This document shows positions 22,988-33,624 of a DNA stretch of 64,000 nt, piece by piece. Position 1 is the stretch's first letter; each line of letters opens with the position of its first letter. Source of the stretch: Ulota crispa (lineage: Eukaryota; Streptophyta; Bryopsida; Orthotrichales; Orthotrichaceae); contig OY987246.1 in NCBI GenBank assembly GCA_963920765.1, forward strand, positions 7,256,501-7,320,500, given 5' to 3'. The notes under the pieces are model-generated. The model was not told the origin of the DNA and ran no database searches. It saw only the letters and a program-made list of their open reading frames with translations. The translations under genes were made by a program, and so were the position numbers.

Positions 22988-23529
22988 CCCCTAAACACCC
23001 AATTGACCATTTTTTGGTCAATGCTGTTTTTGCGGGCTGCCCAAGATGAAAAAAAACATTTTTTGAAAAATTTAAAAACATTTTCATGTAGGAATGCAAG
23101 ATTACTTTCCAACCCAATTTTATTCTTGTCAATCCAAGTTAAACTCCATCAAGGAGAAATTTTCAAAGACAAACATTTCAATATTTGCTAATGTTGCAAA
23201 ATTTACTACTTTGAGAAACAAATGATGTTCCCTCCTCCAAAAATATTGCATTTTTGAGTTTCAAGATGTATAATGTTTATTTTTAACCAATCATACCAAA
23301 TTTTAAATTTTATGAATAAAATTTGTAATTTTGACGAACATTAAAAAGTAAATGCTTCTATACTCATTACATAGAATCGAAAACTTTTTTGAAGGTTCGA
23401 CTGTATGGTAATTAATAAACATCATGATACTTGTTTTCTCTTTTGAAGCAAACTTGATCAAAGTTACAAAAATACTTCGTAACTTATAACGCATATATGT
23501 TTTGCCCTTTCCCCTTGGTCGTTTAGGGG
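22988..23529. mobile_element. TTAA-flanked MITE, family V (542 bp)
   Basis: TTAA at 22984-22987 and 23530-23533 flanks CCCCTAAACACCC and GGTCGTTTAGGGG, near-perfect inverted ends. The inverted sibling is 25215-25747. The interior carries AAGATGAAAAAAAAC and AAGTTACAAAAATAC-type sequence; no gene. Confidence 0.85.
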
Positions 23530-23533
23530 TTAA

Positions 23534-24510
23534 GGCATAAGTGTCAAACTTTGACCTTCTTGTAACTTTTGCATATAATACTCAAAAGTCACTCTAAACT
23601 TCACGTAAGGTTGAAGTCTACAAGGAATTTGTGACTTAAAAAATTGATCTAATCAAAGTTATGGGGGTGATCCAACCTTATTGAAAAGAGATTTTTTGTG
23701 CCACTTGCGTGACGTTGCGTCCATTTCACTGTAGAGCAGTCACAAGAATGCTGTGATTCCAAATCCTATCCCTTCAATTAGGTCACCGAATTCTTCAGTT
23801 GAGGAAACATCTAGAAATATTTTTCACTAAAATAAAATAAAAGTAAACATGAGCGAATAGGAAGAAATCTTTCTGGGCAGGAAAACCCATGATCAAGTCA
23901 AATGGCACATCGTGGCGCTCCTTTCTCAATGGTATCCCAGCAGGCCAGCATTGCGTGTACAAGCCAGTGACGTACGTCCAGTACATATGACGTCAGAAAA
24001 CAAAATCCAAGTCACATTATAAGTGTCACGACCAACCACAAGAAGACACGTTTTAATTTATATAAGATGTTGGGTCTCACTTGGGAAGCCAGGGTCACCG
24101 ACGTGGATAGAAATTTAGGGCCAAGCCACGTGCTTCGATCTGAGGTGGCTGGCTAGCATAGACTCGTTTTCTGCCACGTGGCCGAATGTGAGTGGCCAAA
24201 ATGTTGAAGCTTCTCTTAAAAAATCTAATTTGGTTGGCTTTCATAAAAATTTATGGTGTTTCTGATTTGATGGATGGCTTCGATGAGTGCCACGTGGCTG
24301 TTGGTCATGTCTTTACACCATGAGATGTGTTTGCTGCCAAATGTATCCACCCGTATGTGGATGAAAATCTCAGGGGGGGCCGGGGGTTTCAAGTTCCCCT
24401 TTAATTTTATCAAATTTGGGATATTAGCTGTATCTCAATTTAATTTTACAAAATGGAGTCAGGGGCAGTTCATACAAAGTACCATGTCTCATCTTCGCAA
24501 GGATATCAGG
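23534..24510. promoter_or_regulatory. Promoter-like cluster of ACGT-core motifs without a recognised gene
   Basis: Within 340 bp lie TGACGTACGTC (23968), TGACGTCA (23988-23995), CGACGTGG (24099-24106), GCCACGTGC (24125-24133) and two perfect palindromes GCCACGTGGC (24173-24182 and 24289-24298). These are bZIP-type CRE, as-1 and G-box/ABRE cores. The DNA is GC-richer than its repeat-filled surroundings. Frames at 24274-24558 (+), 24225-24413 (-) and 23795-23986 (-) resemble nothing known. It may drive an unrecognised short or non-coding transcript, or be the remains of a promoter whose gene was lost. Confidence 0.5.
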
Positions 24511-24514
24511 TTAA

Positions 24515-24982
24515 CCCTTAAAGGACCGAGGAGCCTTTGCGGCCAATACAGTATTTAGTATTTTCTTGTATTTGGAATGCATTCACACCTTTATTACATT
24601 TGAGATCAACAAAGAAGTTAGAATATACAGTCAAGCCTCTCTTATTGCATATTTCCTATTTGCATAACTATTTGGAGTTCTTAAATTGCATACTCTCTAT
24701 GTGCATAAAGTGTGGTTCAATAATCATGGATGGAGTTATTTTTGTCAAAGTGGGACCACCAAAGTACAATGTCACCAATAGAAAATGTGCTTGAACCTCT
24801 TTGTGTGCATACTACTAAAAAAAACTCCCCACCGTTCCCATGCAATAAGAGAGGGTTGACTATAGGTCAAAGCGGTTCTAGTGAGCTAGTCTAAATCCCA
24901 AATTAAAACTTTTTATTGGTAGCAAATGCCAATTATATGGCATTGTATTTACTATGTAATACATAGAGTGGTCCTTTAAGGG
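24515..24982. mobile_element. TTAA-flanked MITE, family VI, carrying a pogo-like MITE
   Basis: TTAA at 24511-24514 and 24983-24986 flanks CCCTTAAAGGACC and GGTCCTTTAAGGG, a perfect 13-bp inverted terminus. Removal of the nested element (24628-24862) leaves about 230 bp, equal to its siblings 21563-21788 and 26066-26300. Confidence 0.85.
24628..24862. mobile_element. Pogo/Emigrant-like MITE nested in a TTAA element (235 bp)
   Basis: The ends CAGTCAAGCCTCTCTTATTG and CAATAAGAGAGGGTTGACT(A) are inverted repeats flanked by TA. CAGTCAA(A/G)CCTCTCT-type termini with TA duplications are typical of the pogo/Tigger branch, as in Emigrant of Arabidopsis. The sibling 26066-26300 has the empty site: AGAATATA runs on to GATCA without the insert (TA at 26186-26187 in reverse). 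Frames inside are not genes. Confidence 0.85.
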
Positions 24983-24986
24983 TTAA

Positions 24987-25210
24987 CCCCTGAATGGCAC
25001 CAAAGCCCTTTGCGGCCGTACGTATGGCCATATATGCGTACGTATTTGAGCCATTATGAGGGCTTTCCAAACTTTTTTATGCACCCCCCATCATACAACC
25101 CTTCAATATGTATGGTTGTAACACTTAATTTCTAACTAATTCAAACTTCTAAATACTGGTTGGGACCGTATTTGGTACTGTATCTCCAGAGCCCATGTGA
25201 CATTCAGGGA
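24987..25210. mobile_element. TTAA-flanked MITE (224 bp) in a shared-junction chain
   Basis: It starts CCCCTGAATGGCACC at the TTAA (24983-24986) that closes the previous element and ends GTGACATTCAGGGA before TTAA at 25211-25214. The interior has the palindromic-looking GTACGTATGGCCATATATGC. A truncated relative ends at 13838. Confidence 0.75.
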
Positions 25211-25214
25211 TTAA

Positions 25215-25747
25215 CCTCTAAATGCCCAAGGTGTAAGGGAGAAACATAGATGTGTTATAAAATGGTACTTTTGTAACTTTGATGAAGTTTGCTTCAAAAG
25301 AGAAAATACGAATCATAATGTTTAGTAATCATCCATACACTCAAACACTCAAAAAAAGTTTTGGGTTTTTATGTAATGAATTTAGAAGCATTTATCATTT
25401 AATATTCACCAAAATTACAAATTTTACTCATACATTTCAAAATTTAGTATGATTGGTTAAAAATAGACATTATATCCTAAACTTCAAAAATGCAATCTTT
25501 TGAAAGGAGAACATCATTAGTTTCCCAAAATAGTAAATTTTACAACACTAGCAAATATTGAAGTGTTTGTTTTTGAAAAATTCTCCTTGGTGGAATGTAA
25601 CTTGGATTGACATGATTCAAGTTAAGTTGGAAAGTAGACTTGATTTTCTATTACAAAAAAAAAAAAATTGGAAATTTTTTTTCTCATCTTGGGCAACTTG
25701 AAAAAAATGGGTAGTGACCAGAAAATGGACATTCGGGCGCTCAGGGG
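25215..25747. mobile_element. TTAA-flanked MITE, family V, inverted copy (533 bp)
   Basis: It begins CCTCTAAATGCCC after the shared TTAA (25211-25214) and ends GGGCGCTCAGGGG before TTAA at 25748-25751. It is the inverted sibling of 22988-23529. Confidence 0.8.
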
Positions 25748-25750
25748 TTA

Positions 25751-26063
25751 AGGTATGTACACCTATAAATGCCAAACTAAGGCTTTTGAACATGATGACT
25801 ATCAATAAACAATTAGCAAGTTATAGAATCCTATTAGGAACAAAAAATAATGAGTTTGCACTTTTGAATATATTATTTGGATACTGTGAGAATAAGTTGT
25901 GAATTTTTAAAGAGCAAACTACCACTGCACCCATAATCACTAATAAGATTTCATGTTCACATGTTGTACATCCTTGTCATTACATCTATTCACTTCCATA
26001 GATTTTCCAACATTTTAGAGGTGACGGTTATGGGGACAATGGTGCTCATGTGTGTACATACCT
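25751..26063. mobile_element. TA-flanked MITE, family G, copy 2, inserted at a TTAA junction
   Basis: AGGTATGTACACC and GTGTGTACATACCT are inverted ends flanked by TA (25749-25750 and 26064-26065). The left TA is the middle of the TTAA that closes the previous element, so it landed in that junction. The body matches 1-297 and the reverse of 29904-30216. Confidence 0.8.
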
Positions 26064-26065
26064 TA

Positions 26066-26300
26066 CACCTTAAAGGACCGAGCTACTTTAATACATAGTA
26101 TGTATGCTCTTGTATAACTGGCATTTGCTACCAACAAAAAGTTTCAAATTGGGATCTTGACTACCTCACTAGAACAAAATTGATCTATATTCTAACTTCT
26201 TTGTTGATCCCAAATGTAATAAAGGTGTAGATGCACTCCAAATACAAGAAAAATACCTTGTATTGTATTGGTCACAAAGGGTTGCTTGGTCCTTTAGGAG
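26066..26300. mobile_element. TTAA-flanked MITE, family VI, uninterrupted copy (about 235 bp)
   Basis: CACCTTAAAGGACCGAG at the left is a slightly altered terminus and TTGGTCCTTTAGGAG precedes TTAA at 26301-26304. It is inverted relative to 24515-24982 and shows that element without its pogo-like insert. Its left junction was split by the family G insertion. Confidence 0.75.
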
Positions 26301-26422
26301 TTAACCTGATATCCTTGGGTTGTTAAGTGCAAATAGGCGTACTAAAGAACATTTCATGTAAAAATATTAGTAGAACAATGGGAATTGGGTTGAAAGTTGG
26401 ACCCAACAAAGTAGTTGACTTA

Positions 26423-27024
26423 AGGTAGGAGGCTTGTGAATGGACCATCTAACGAAAAGTGCACTTCTGTGGAAAAATCATGGCAACTTGGTAAAACGAA
26501 AATATTTTTGATAGAAAGCCAAAGAAGAGACGGTTATGTGGCCATTTAATTTGATTTTTTTGAGTTGGTATGAATCAACTATAGTTCATCAAAGTAAAAG
26601 GTGCATAAACAGCTATTATTGATCATAAGTGGTAGCATTCATGATTCAAATGCAACTTATGAATGGAGCACATGAGTCCTAAAAGCAACCAGTACAAAGC
26701 CAAGAATGCTCCAATAAGGCTCTTAAAGCGTGCAAGCACTCATTTCATATTCTAATACTCAAATCATGATTGAGAACACGTTTTCATTTATTTTAGTATA
26801 ACATGTATCTATATTTTAAAGAAAGACAAATCTAAACGCAATTATGATTAATAAGTGCACACAACATTGGCTCATGTCACTCTCTTTAGTTCCTAAAATG
26901 GTGCATACACAAGTACAAATCATGAACATAAAAAATGTGACCCATTTAAGAACCTTTCTGCAACGTTTTTGTGACCCTACATGGTCAGTTCAAAATGCCT
27001 AGTCTGAATTAGAGCCTCTTACCT
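26423..27024. mobile_element. TA-flanked MITE, family E, copy 2 (602 bp)
   Basis: The ends AGGTAGGAGGCTTGTGAATG and ATTAGAGCCTCTTACCT lie between TA dinucleotides, in a wider palindromic context GACTTAAGG / CCTTAAGTC. Uninterrupted sibling of 16135-17489. TTTA at 26885-26888 marks the unoccupied site of that copy's TTAA insertion. Confidence 0.8.
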
Positions 27025-27026
27025 TA

Positions 27027-27748
27027 AGTCTTGAGTGAAGTCCCACCTTCTTAGCCCCAAAATATTCAAATAGTGCCTTTATGTGGATAATTGTTGTCAA
27101 CCAAAGACATGGAACTTGGGACAAAAGAGCATCTCCACAAAGGGGCTTCCCCATCTATGTCAGGATGTAATTCATCAAGACAAGGAAGAACCCTCTCCCA
27201 CCAAGAGCCTCTATCCCCAAATATTTAGAGAATTTGGATGTGAGGGAGCCCCAATTCCCTATACAAAAGGTTAGATAGGGAAATCAAATATAATAAATAG
27301 AATCCTCCTGTTTTCCCAAAAAGTGCTATTTATTACCACATTTCACTCCTTGTTTCTCTCTTGACACACCTTCTCATATGTGCTCCCATTCATCCAAATA
27401 ACGAAAAGGATAGGGAAGCCCTTGGTGGAGATGCTATAATGTGAATTACCAAAGCCCCAACTTTTTACTCTTAAGAAGTAGGTTTCTTATGTTTCAATGG
27501 GATATGGGTTGTAATGTGGACCGCCTCTTCGTCTAAAATTGTTTAATATAAAGACCTTAATTGACTTTGTATGTTTTCAAGTAATTTTTAATTCATTTTT
27601 TATATCGAATTAAAGTTAATATGAATTTGATCTCTATGTGCATAAACCCAAAATAATAATCATATTGGGAACACCAACGGCCAATTGTAGTGACTTTGAG
27701 AACATATTTGTTTTACGATTCAATAATATAGGGCTTGATTTCCTCTTT

Positions 27749-27812
<64 letters not shown>

Positions 27813-27893
27813 TTCAGGTTTCCGAATGTTGACTTTCTAATCCTCAGATTGTGTTTATGAAGCAAACATCTCTAAACATTTGGGAACTTATGG
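27027..27893. other. Gene-free DNA with a (TA)n tract
   Basis: Frames at 27083-27274 and 27638-27832 match no family. A (TA)n microsatellite lies at about 27750-27809. I see no gene. Confidence 0.4.
27750..27809. repeat. (TA)n microsatellite, about 30 units
   Basis: Uninterrupted TA alternation from GGTATATA to TATATTAATTC. Confidence 0.95.
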
Positions 27894-28305
27894 TTAACCC
27901 TAAAGGTCCATTCAAGCGTTTCCGATTTCTTGCTTAACTTTGGGTTGCAACAAAAAGATGAAACAAAACAAACAAAAATACTTTCAAAGTACAAACAAAA
28001 TCATTTCTGGGTTCTTCTGTACATCCCGAAATGCCAACCTCTACCTCCAAAAGAAACTAGTACAAAAAAAATACAAATGTTCTACATTTCTTTTTTTTGA
28101 AAGACCGCTACATATGTTACTTTAACTAATGCCCTTGCATTTATAATGCTTAATCGCACTAATTCAAGAAGTAAGTGACCTTGCAAGGTGTACAAATAAA
28201 GTAATTTGTAGTAATTTTGGTTAATATAATATATTGTGAGTTCCAATATTCAAATACTATCTCAAATAGTGTGATTCAAGTGGCTAAAATTTCAAACAAT
28301 TTCTA
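27894..28305. mobile_element. Left end of a TTAA element, right end not found
   Basis: TTAA (27894-27897) followed by CCCTAAAGGTCCATTC has the standard terminus. No matching right end is visible before the next element begins at TTAA 28306-28309, so the copy is truncated or its end has decayed. Confidence 0.4.
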
Positions 28306-28309
28306 TTAA

Positions 28310-29240
28310 TCCCTAAAGGCCCAAGTCCTTTGTTCTGTGAAAGTCACTAAAATTTGCCACTTTTGAGGGAATGAGTAGAAAGGTAGGAATTTTTTTTGAA
28401 AATCCAACCATAGGATCATGTTTTAAACTATGTGAGGTACTTGTGGAAAAAAAATCAGCTCATTCTAAATGTAGAGGAGTGACATATCCACATTAGAAGT
28501 GAAAAAAAAAATCCGTGCTGCCCAAAATTTTTAAAAGCCTTTGACCGCTCCTAAATTAAAAAAATTGCTCTATGCAAAGTTGAGGTTTATATCTTCCATG
28601 TAGAAGACCAAGTCAAGTAAGTGTGGGAGAATTTTCAAATGAATTGGAGGTGTGAACCATACTTTGTAAAATCTTGCAATGCCGTAAGGCCATGAAATTT
28701 GCATATATACTAGGCAAAATTGGAGGCTTTAGGTTGAGTTCAAAAATTTGAATTACTTTGATCCAAATTGTAAAAACCAAGGAATCTTAGTCTACTACAA
28801 CTTGGAAAAAAAACAAAATAAAAACTAAAAACTAAAGTACCAAATTTTACAAGGGGCAAAAGTAATGGAGGTTTGGGAGTCCCATACCTACCTGCAAACT
28901 AAAACTTCTCACTCATCAATCAAAATTGAATGATTCAAAGCTTCACACATATATAAAAATCTAAAGAACTAATTTCAAAATTTTTATTTTTTTTAAATGC
29001 TACTTTTAAAGAAGTTTTTTGGGCTGCTCAAGCTGCCCGCCCTCCCTATTGTTCAAAATTTCATGCATAACTTCTTCAATAAATGTTGGAATGAAGAAAA
29101 AATTAGATGAGCATAGATAGTACATCTTGGAATTCCCCACCATCCTCAAAAATTTCAGAAAAATCATAAAAATTGGTTAAGTCATAGGTATATGCCCAAG
29201 GTCCATTTGTCCCCCAAGGGGACACTTGGGCCTTTGGGGA
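28310..29240. mobile_element. TTAA-flanked piggyBac-like MITE, family II, inverted (931 bp)
   Basis: TTAA at 28306-28309 and 29241-29244 flanks TCCCTAAAGGCCCAAG and CTTGGGCCTTTGGGGA, 16-bp inverted ends with one or two mismatches. Siblings: 35598-36474, 55555-56487 and the rearranged 53958-55247. Shared interior: GGGGACAAATGG-type segment, GGGCATATACCTATG-type segment, CCTCCCTATTG, and AGTGTGGGAGAATTTTCAAAT. Confidence 0.85.
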
Positions 29241-29472
29241 TTAAACACACATCTCAATAGGAGAGTTTGTAAAGTATGTAGCATTATAGAGGTTGCATCA
29301 TCAAGCTGCTACTTCAGTGGTAGCAAAAGATTACATCCAAAATCCTACTTCAAAAACAATGGCAAAAAGCATGCAACATCTTCAAATTAGTTAAACAAAG
29401 TTCACCCAAATAAGTGTGAAGGGGTTTCACACTATTCAAAGTCTTACACTAATTGACATAGTTAATGTACTA

Positions 29473-29780
29473 CACTGAGTATTGCATTTAAGTTGCTATG
29501 ATAATTCAGTTGCCTTACCTTGGAAGGTTACCTCATGACTTATCATTTGATCACTTGGAGGCACATGCAACTCTCTAGATTTTAGAATTTCACATGGTTT
29601 ACAAGGTGGACACCATTAAAAAAAAATTATGTAGCATCGTTGTTGTTGCCAAGCTCTTGAAAATTTGTTTCCAATAGTCATTATTGATGAAAATTACTAT
29701 AGCGGCTGTAAATATTTATGTAGTGTACAGTACAATGTCAAGAAATTGGTGTGGGCCAACTTAAACATAGTACGCAATGT
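29473..29780. mobile_element. MITE family F, copy 2
   Basis: The left end CACTGAGTATTGCATTTAAG after TA is clear; the right end TTAAACATAGTACGCAATGT is decayed. The interior matches 10649-10949 (GTTGCCTTACCTTGGAAGGT, TTTCACATGGTTTA, GAAATTGGTGTGGGCCAAC). Confidence 0.65.
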
Positions 29781-29903
29781 ATATAATAATGGTGCAAAGA
29801 TACTGCCAAATTTTCTTTTTCTTTTTTGAATTTGTTTTGTGAATCTTGAATATTTAGCCAACTACAAACAAAAAATTACATGCTAAAAATGCATTCAAGC
29901 TTA

Positions 29904-30216
29904 AGGTAGGAACACCCATAAGCGTTAGTATCCCCATAACCGTCACCTCTGAAATTTTGAAAAATCTGTGGAAGTGGATAGATATAATGACAAGGATGTA
30001 CAATATGTGAACATGAAATCTTAAAAGTGGTTATGGGTGCAATGGTAATTTGCTCTTTAAAAATTCACAACTTATTCTCACAGTATCCAAATAATACATT
30101 CAAAAGTATAAATTTGTTTTTTTTTGTTCCTAATAGGATCCTATAATTTGCTAGTTGTTTATTAATAGTCATCATGTTCAAAAGCCTTAGTTTGACATTT
30201 ATGGGTGCTCCTACCT
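29904..30216. mobile_element. TA-flanked MITE, family G, copy 3, inverted
   Basis: AGGTAGGAACACCCATAAGC and ATTTATGGGTGCTCCTACCT are inverted ends between TA dinucleotides. The body is the reverse of 1-297 and 25751-26063. Confidence 0.85.
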
Positions 30217-30218
30217 TA

Positions 30219-30866
30219 TGCACAAAAACTACGTCAATGCCAAACGCTTTGGTGCTTGACTTAGAAGGCAAGCCACTAGTTTTCTCCACCTAGCAACTCA
30301 TCACAACAAATTTTTACACATTGCAAGTTACCTAGTTTGCAAAAGAAAATTTTATACGATTATTTATTAGAACAACTAACTAATTGGATAAGAAAAACTA
30401 CTATTGTCCTTAAGTGCTTCAAAGGCCATATTTGAGATGATGAACAACAATGCTTTAGAAAGGTCATCATTCATCCAAAATTACAATGAAATCTTTTAAA
30501 ATAATGGTCTTTATAAAACCAATTTAATGAAATTGATGTAAACAACACATATGTATAGAGGTGAAAGAAATCATATGCAAAAATCAATTAATAGGATTTT
30601 AATATTGAAGAAGCTATTGGTCCTTCCAAAAGTCTCTTAATTATATGGCCAAAGAAAATTCAAGGGTGGGTTCAAGCATCAACATCGATATCATCCACCA
30701 ATTTCAAAATCTTTCTTACAAATGTTAAGGTTTTTCTTGTGCAAGTTTTAAGACTCTTCTTGCATAATGTTAGGATTTTGTCACACATGCTTAAGGAATT
30801 TTCTTGCAAAACATCATGGTTTTTCGTGCACTAAACTAAAGTTATAAATAAAACTACATTAAATAG
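30219..30866. other. Gene-free AT-rich spacer
   Basis: No gene or element recognised. CTTGCA-type and AATGTTAGG(A/T)TTT motifs repeat loosely near 30720-30830. Confidence 0.3.
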
Positions 30867-30868
30867 TA

Positions 30869-31194
30869 CATTAAATAGTTCATTTAGGTTACCTTAACAA
30901 CTAGATTGCCTTACCTTGAAAAGTTGCCTCATGACACATTGCTTGGCCACTTGAAGTCCCATGCAATTTCTAGATATTAGGATTGCACATGGTTTACAAC
31001 CTGGACACGGCTAATTTGTTCTTTTGCAACTTTATTGTTGTTGACAAGACCTTTAATATTTAATTTCTGCAATAATTATTAATAAAAACTAATGTAGCAC
31101 CAATCAACATTTATCCAGTGTAGAATGATCAACATTTATCCAATGTAGAATGTCAAGAAATTAGTGTGTGCCAATCTAAAAGCACTATTTAGTG
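30869..31194. mobile_element. MITE family F, copy 3
   Basis: It begins CATTAAATAGTTCATTTAGG and ends AGCACTATTTAGTG before TA. The interior is shared with copies 1 and 2. A 25-bp unit CAACATTTATCCA(G/A)TGTAGAATG is tandemly duplicated at about 31103-31151. Confidence 0.65.
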
Positions 31195-31450
31195 TACAAA
31201 TGAAGTTACAAATATCGTAGTGGAAAAGTTACCGCAAAGTTGCATGGAGAGACTGGGGGTGCGTGTGTTGGGCATACTCTATGGGCCTTCATGAGCAACA
31301 CGTGTCAAATTGGGGCAGTTCTATTGGAGAAGAACTTTTTAGTAACATTCAACGGTGCTTAACAAGACAACCACCCCACCTGGCTCGAGGTGATGTCAAA
31401 TCTCACCATTGACCCCAGCCAATGGACCAAATTCACTAAAACAACCCCAT

Positions 31451-31555
31451 GGGTCATGGCCTCATGAGTCATGGCCTCATGGGTCATGGCCTCATGAGTC
31501 ATGGCCTCAAGGGTCATGGCCTCATGGGTCATGGCCTCATGGGTCATGGCCTCAT
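31451..31555. repeat. 15-bp minisatellite, seven units
   Basis: Seven units of GGGTCATGGCCTCAT with G/A changes at position 2 and one T-to-A change. Because 15 is a multiple of three, both strands read open as five-residue repeats (Glu-Ala-Met-Thr-His on the minus strand), producing the frames 31409-31597 and 31359-31676, which I do not regard as genes. Confidence 0.95.
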
Positions 31556-31966
31556 AGGTACATACCCCACTTTGCATACAAGGACACAAAACCCTAGTAA
31601 ATGAAAGTGTGGAGATGGAGCAGCCACTCGTTGTGTTCCGCTCTTTATCAACATGTCTCGAGAGCATTCTAATCACACCCTTAATACCAAAATAGCACGT
31701 GTCACGTTCTTAAAAATCTTAATTTTTTTGGTTTATTTGTTTTCTTTGTATGCACCATGTACTGTATAACATGATGCCCACTAGAAGCAAAAGGGGGCTC
31801 CAAACATAAAATGTGGTCTACAAGTTTCTCACCTCAGAGGGTCCTAGTTCACTAATGAATTATTTTTGTTCACTCACATGCTTAAAGTTTGACACATCCA
31901 TAAGTTTGTAATTAGAGTTTTGTGTACAAGTTGAGATTTGAGCATTTGAGACAATCGAGAGGATGA

Positions 31967-32054
31967 ACCACAACAAGGTGAGTCACTTGTGGAATTCACT
32001 TCTAACATTGATCACGTTAGGAGTGAATTCCAGAGGTGACTCACCTTGTTGTTC
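31967..32054. repeat. Hairpin-forming inverted repeat
   Basis: The arm ACAACAAGGTGAGTCAC(T)TG and on through GGAATTCACT is matched in reverse by AGTGAATTCC...GTGACTCACCTTGTTGT, with arms of about 36 bp and a short ATTGATC loop. A third partial copy, GAATTCATCAAGGTGCATCA, follows. Confidence 0.75.
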
Positions 32055-32972
32055 ACTAGTGAATTCATCAAGGTGCATCACAACAAGAATCACCTAATTT
32101 TTGATGTTTGAAGCCCCTAATCTGGAGGTGAGTTTTTTTAGTAAATGCATGATTTACCTTTATCTTTCCTTCATTCTCTTTTGTTCCTTCCAGTAGATAT
32201 TAAAATTTAGAGAATTTTGTCTTGGAGAATTCAATAACTAATAATGGTAAGTCGAATCTGGAAATTTTGAATTCATCTAATGATTTAGAGACTCTCGAGT
32301 AATTTAACCCAATGAAATTGAGTAAATATATACATTTCCAATTTTCCACAATAGGAGTATATTTGTACTATTTTTCTTGTTAGTAAAGAATATGGGACCT
32401 TCTATGCACGGATTCATGTGAAGGAAAAGAGGTGATTTGAGGAAAGATGGAGGTAGGCCTTGTCTTTATTAAAAAACAAAAGCTCACCTTTGGATGGCTT
32501 TTAAGGTAGGTAGCTCAAATTGTGTCTCCTTTTAGATAAAGTGTCCCATATGTAATTTAAGAATAGATATGAGATGGTTCTTGAGTGCATCCTTCTTAGT
32601 TATAAAAAAAAAGGTGTATTTTATTACAAGAGCCAATCACACTCCTTGATTTCAACTCATGGCAGGGGAACAATGTATGGGAGACCTAAAATCACAAATA
32701 GATGCCTACTACATAAAACTTTGAAAATTCATCAACAATTCAATTACGCTTCAAAAAATATGAAAAAAATTGTGTTACACTTGACATCCATTTCTCTTTG
32801 TCTAAAAACTAGACAAAAAATCTTCTTGTCTAAAATGCCCTTGAAAAGGTAGATCAATCTTTAAAGTGTCGCTTTTCAAGCTACCTACTTTAGTGCAAGC
32901 TTGCATAACATGCATGTAACAATATTCACCTCTTTGAATGAAAAGTTCTTGGAAAATGGTTTATATCATATA
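32055..32972. other. Gene-free AT-rich spacer
   Basis: One frame (32574-32852, +) is found but has no recognisable domain and an AT-rich, Lys-rich composition typical of chance frames here. Nothing else seen. Confidence 0.3.
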
Positions 32973-33433
32973 AGATAGGAACACTTCTCTTTGTGAGTGT
33001 CCCCATCCCTTATACCTACTTGTGTTAGTGATGTTAATGACTGACAATTTTTAAAAAATGCTTATGGGTGACAAAGTAATGGTTTTGGGTGATAAAATGA
33101 TAGTTTTGGGTGACTAGCATGACAATTTCGAGTGCCCCATCTCTGGGCCCATCTCCCTGTTTAAGAACTCGCCAAGTTAGTATTATGAGACTATGAGCAC
33201 ACTAAAGACTTCACTAAGTTGTCTTCTTTAGCATCTCCTACACACAACTATACATTTTTAATGATTTTGGACTTTGAAAAATCTTTGTGAACAAATGTTT
33301 GCTACGGGAACTTTCAAATTGATGCCAATGTTTTTCATTTCCTCTTCCTTACTTAACACTAATTTTTTCAAGTCCATCAATTGCTTTTCCTACTCCAAAA
33401 TCCTTAGTTTCAAGCTTATGGGTGTTCCTACCT
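32973..33433. mobile_element. TA-flanked MITE, family A, copy 2 (461 bp)
   Basis: The ends AGATAGGAACACTT and AAGCTTATGGGTGTTCCTACCT lie between TA dinucleotides. The interior matches family A (GTGCCCCATCTC, TTAAGAACTCGCC, CTCCTACACAC, TTTTGGACTTTGAAAAATC). Confidence 0.8.
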
Positions 33434-33624
33434 TAATGAGGTAAAAGGCTTCCATGACGAAAAACTGGACGGAAACTATGCCTCGAAGGGGGAAAAAGTT
33501 GAAAAAGAAGGTAAAGTTTGCTTGGCCAAGTTTGAATAAAATGACAAAACATCACATATCGTTATTTGTATATAAGGAATGTTGAAATTACTTCAGAGAA
33601 AAACAGTAGGAACGGGGAATTTAA

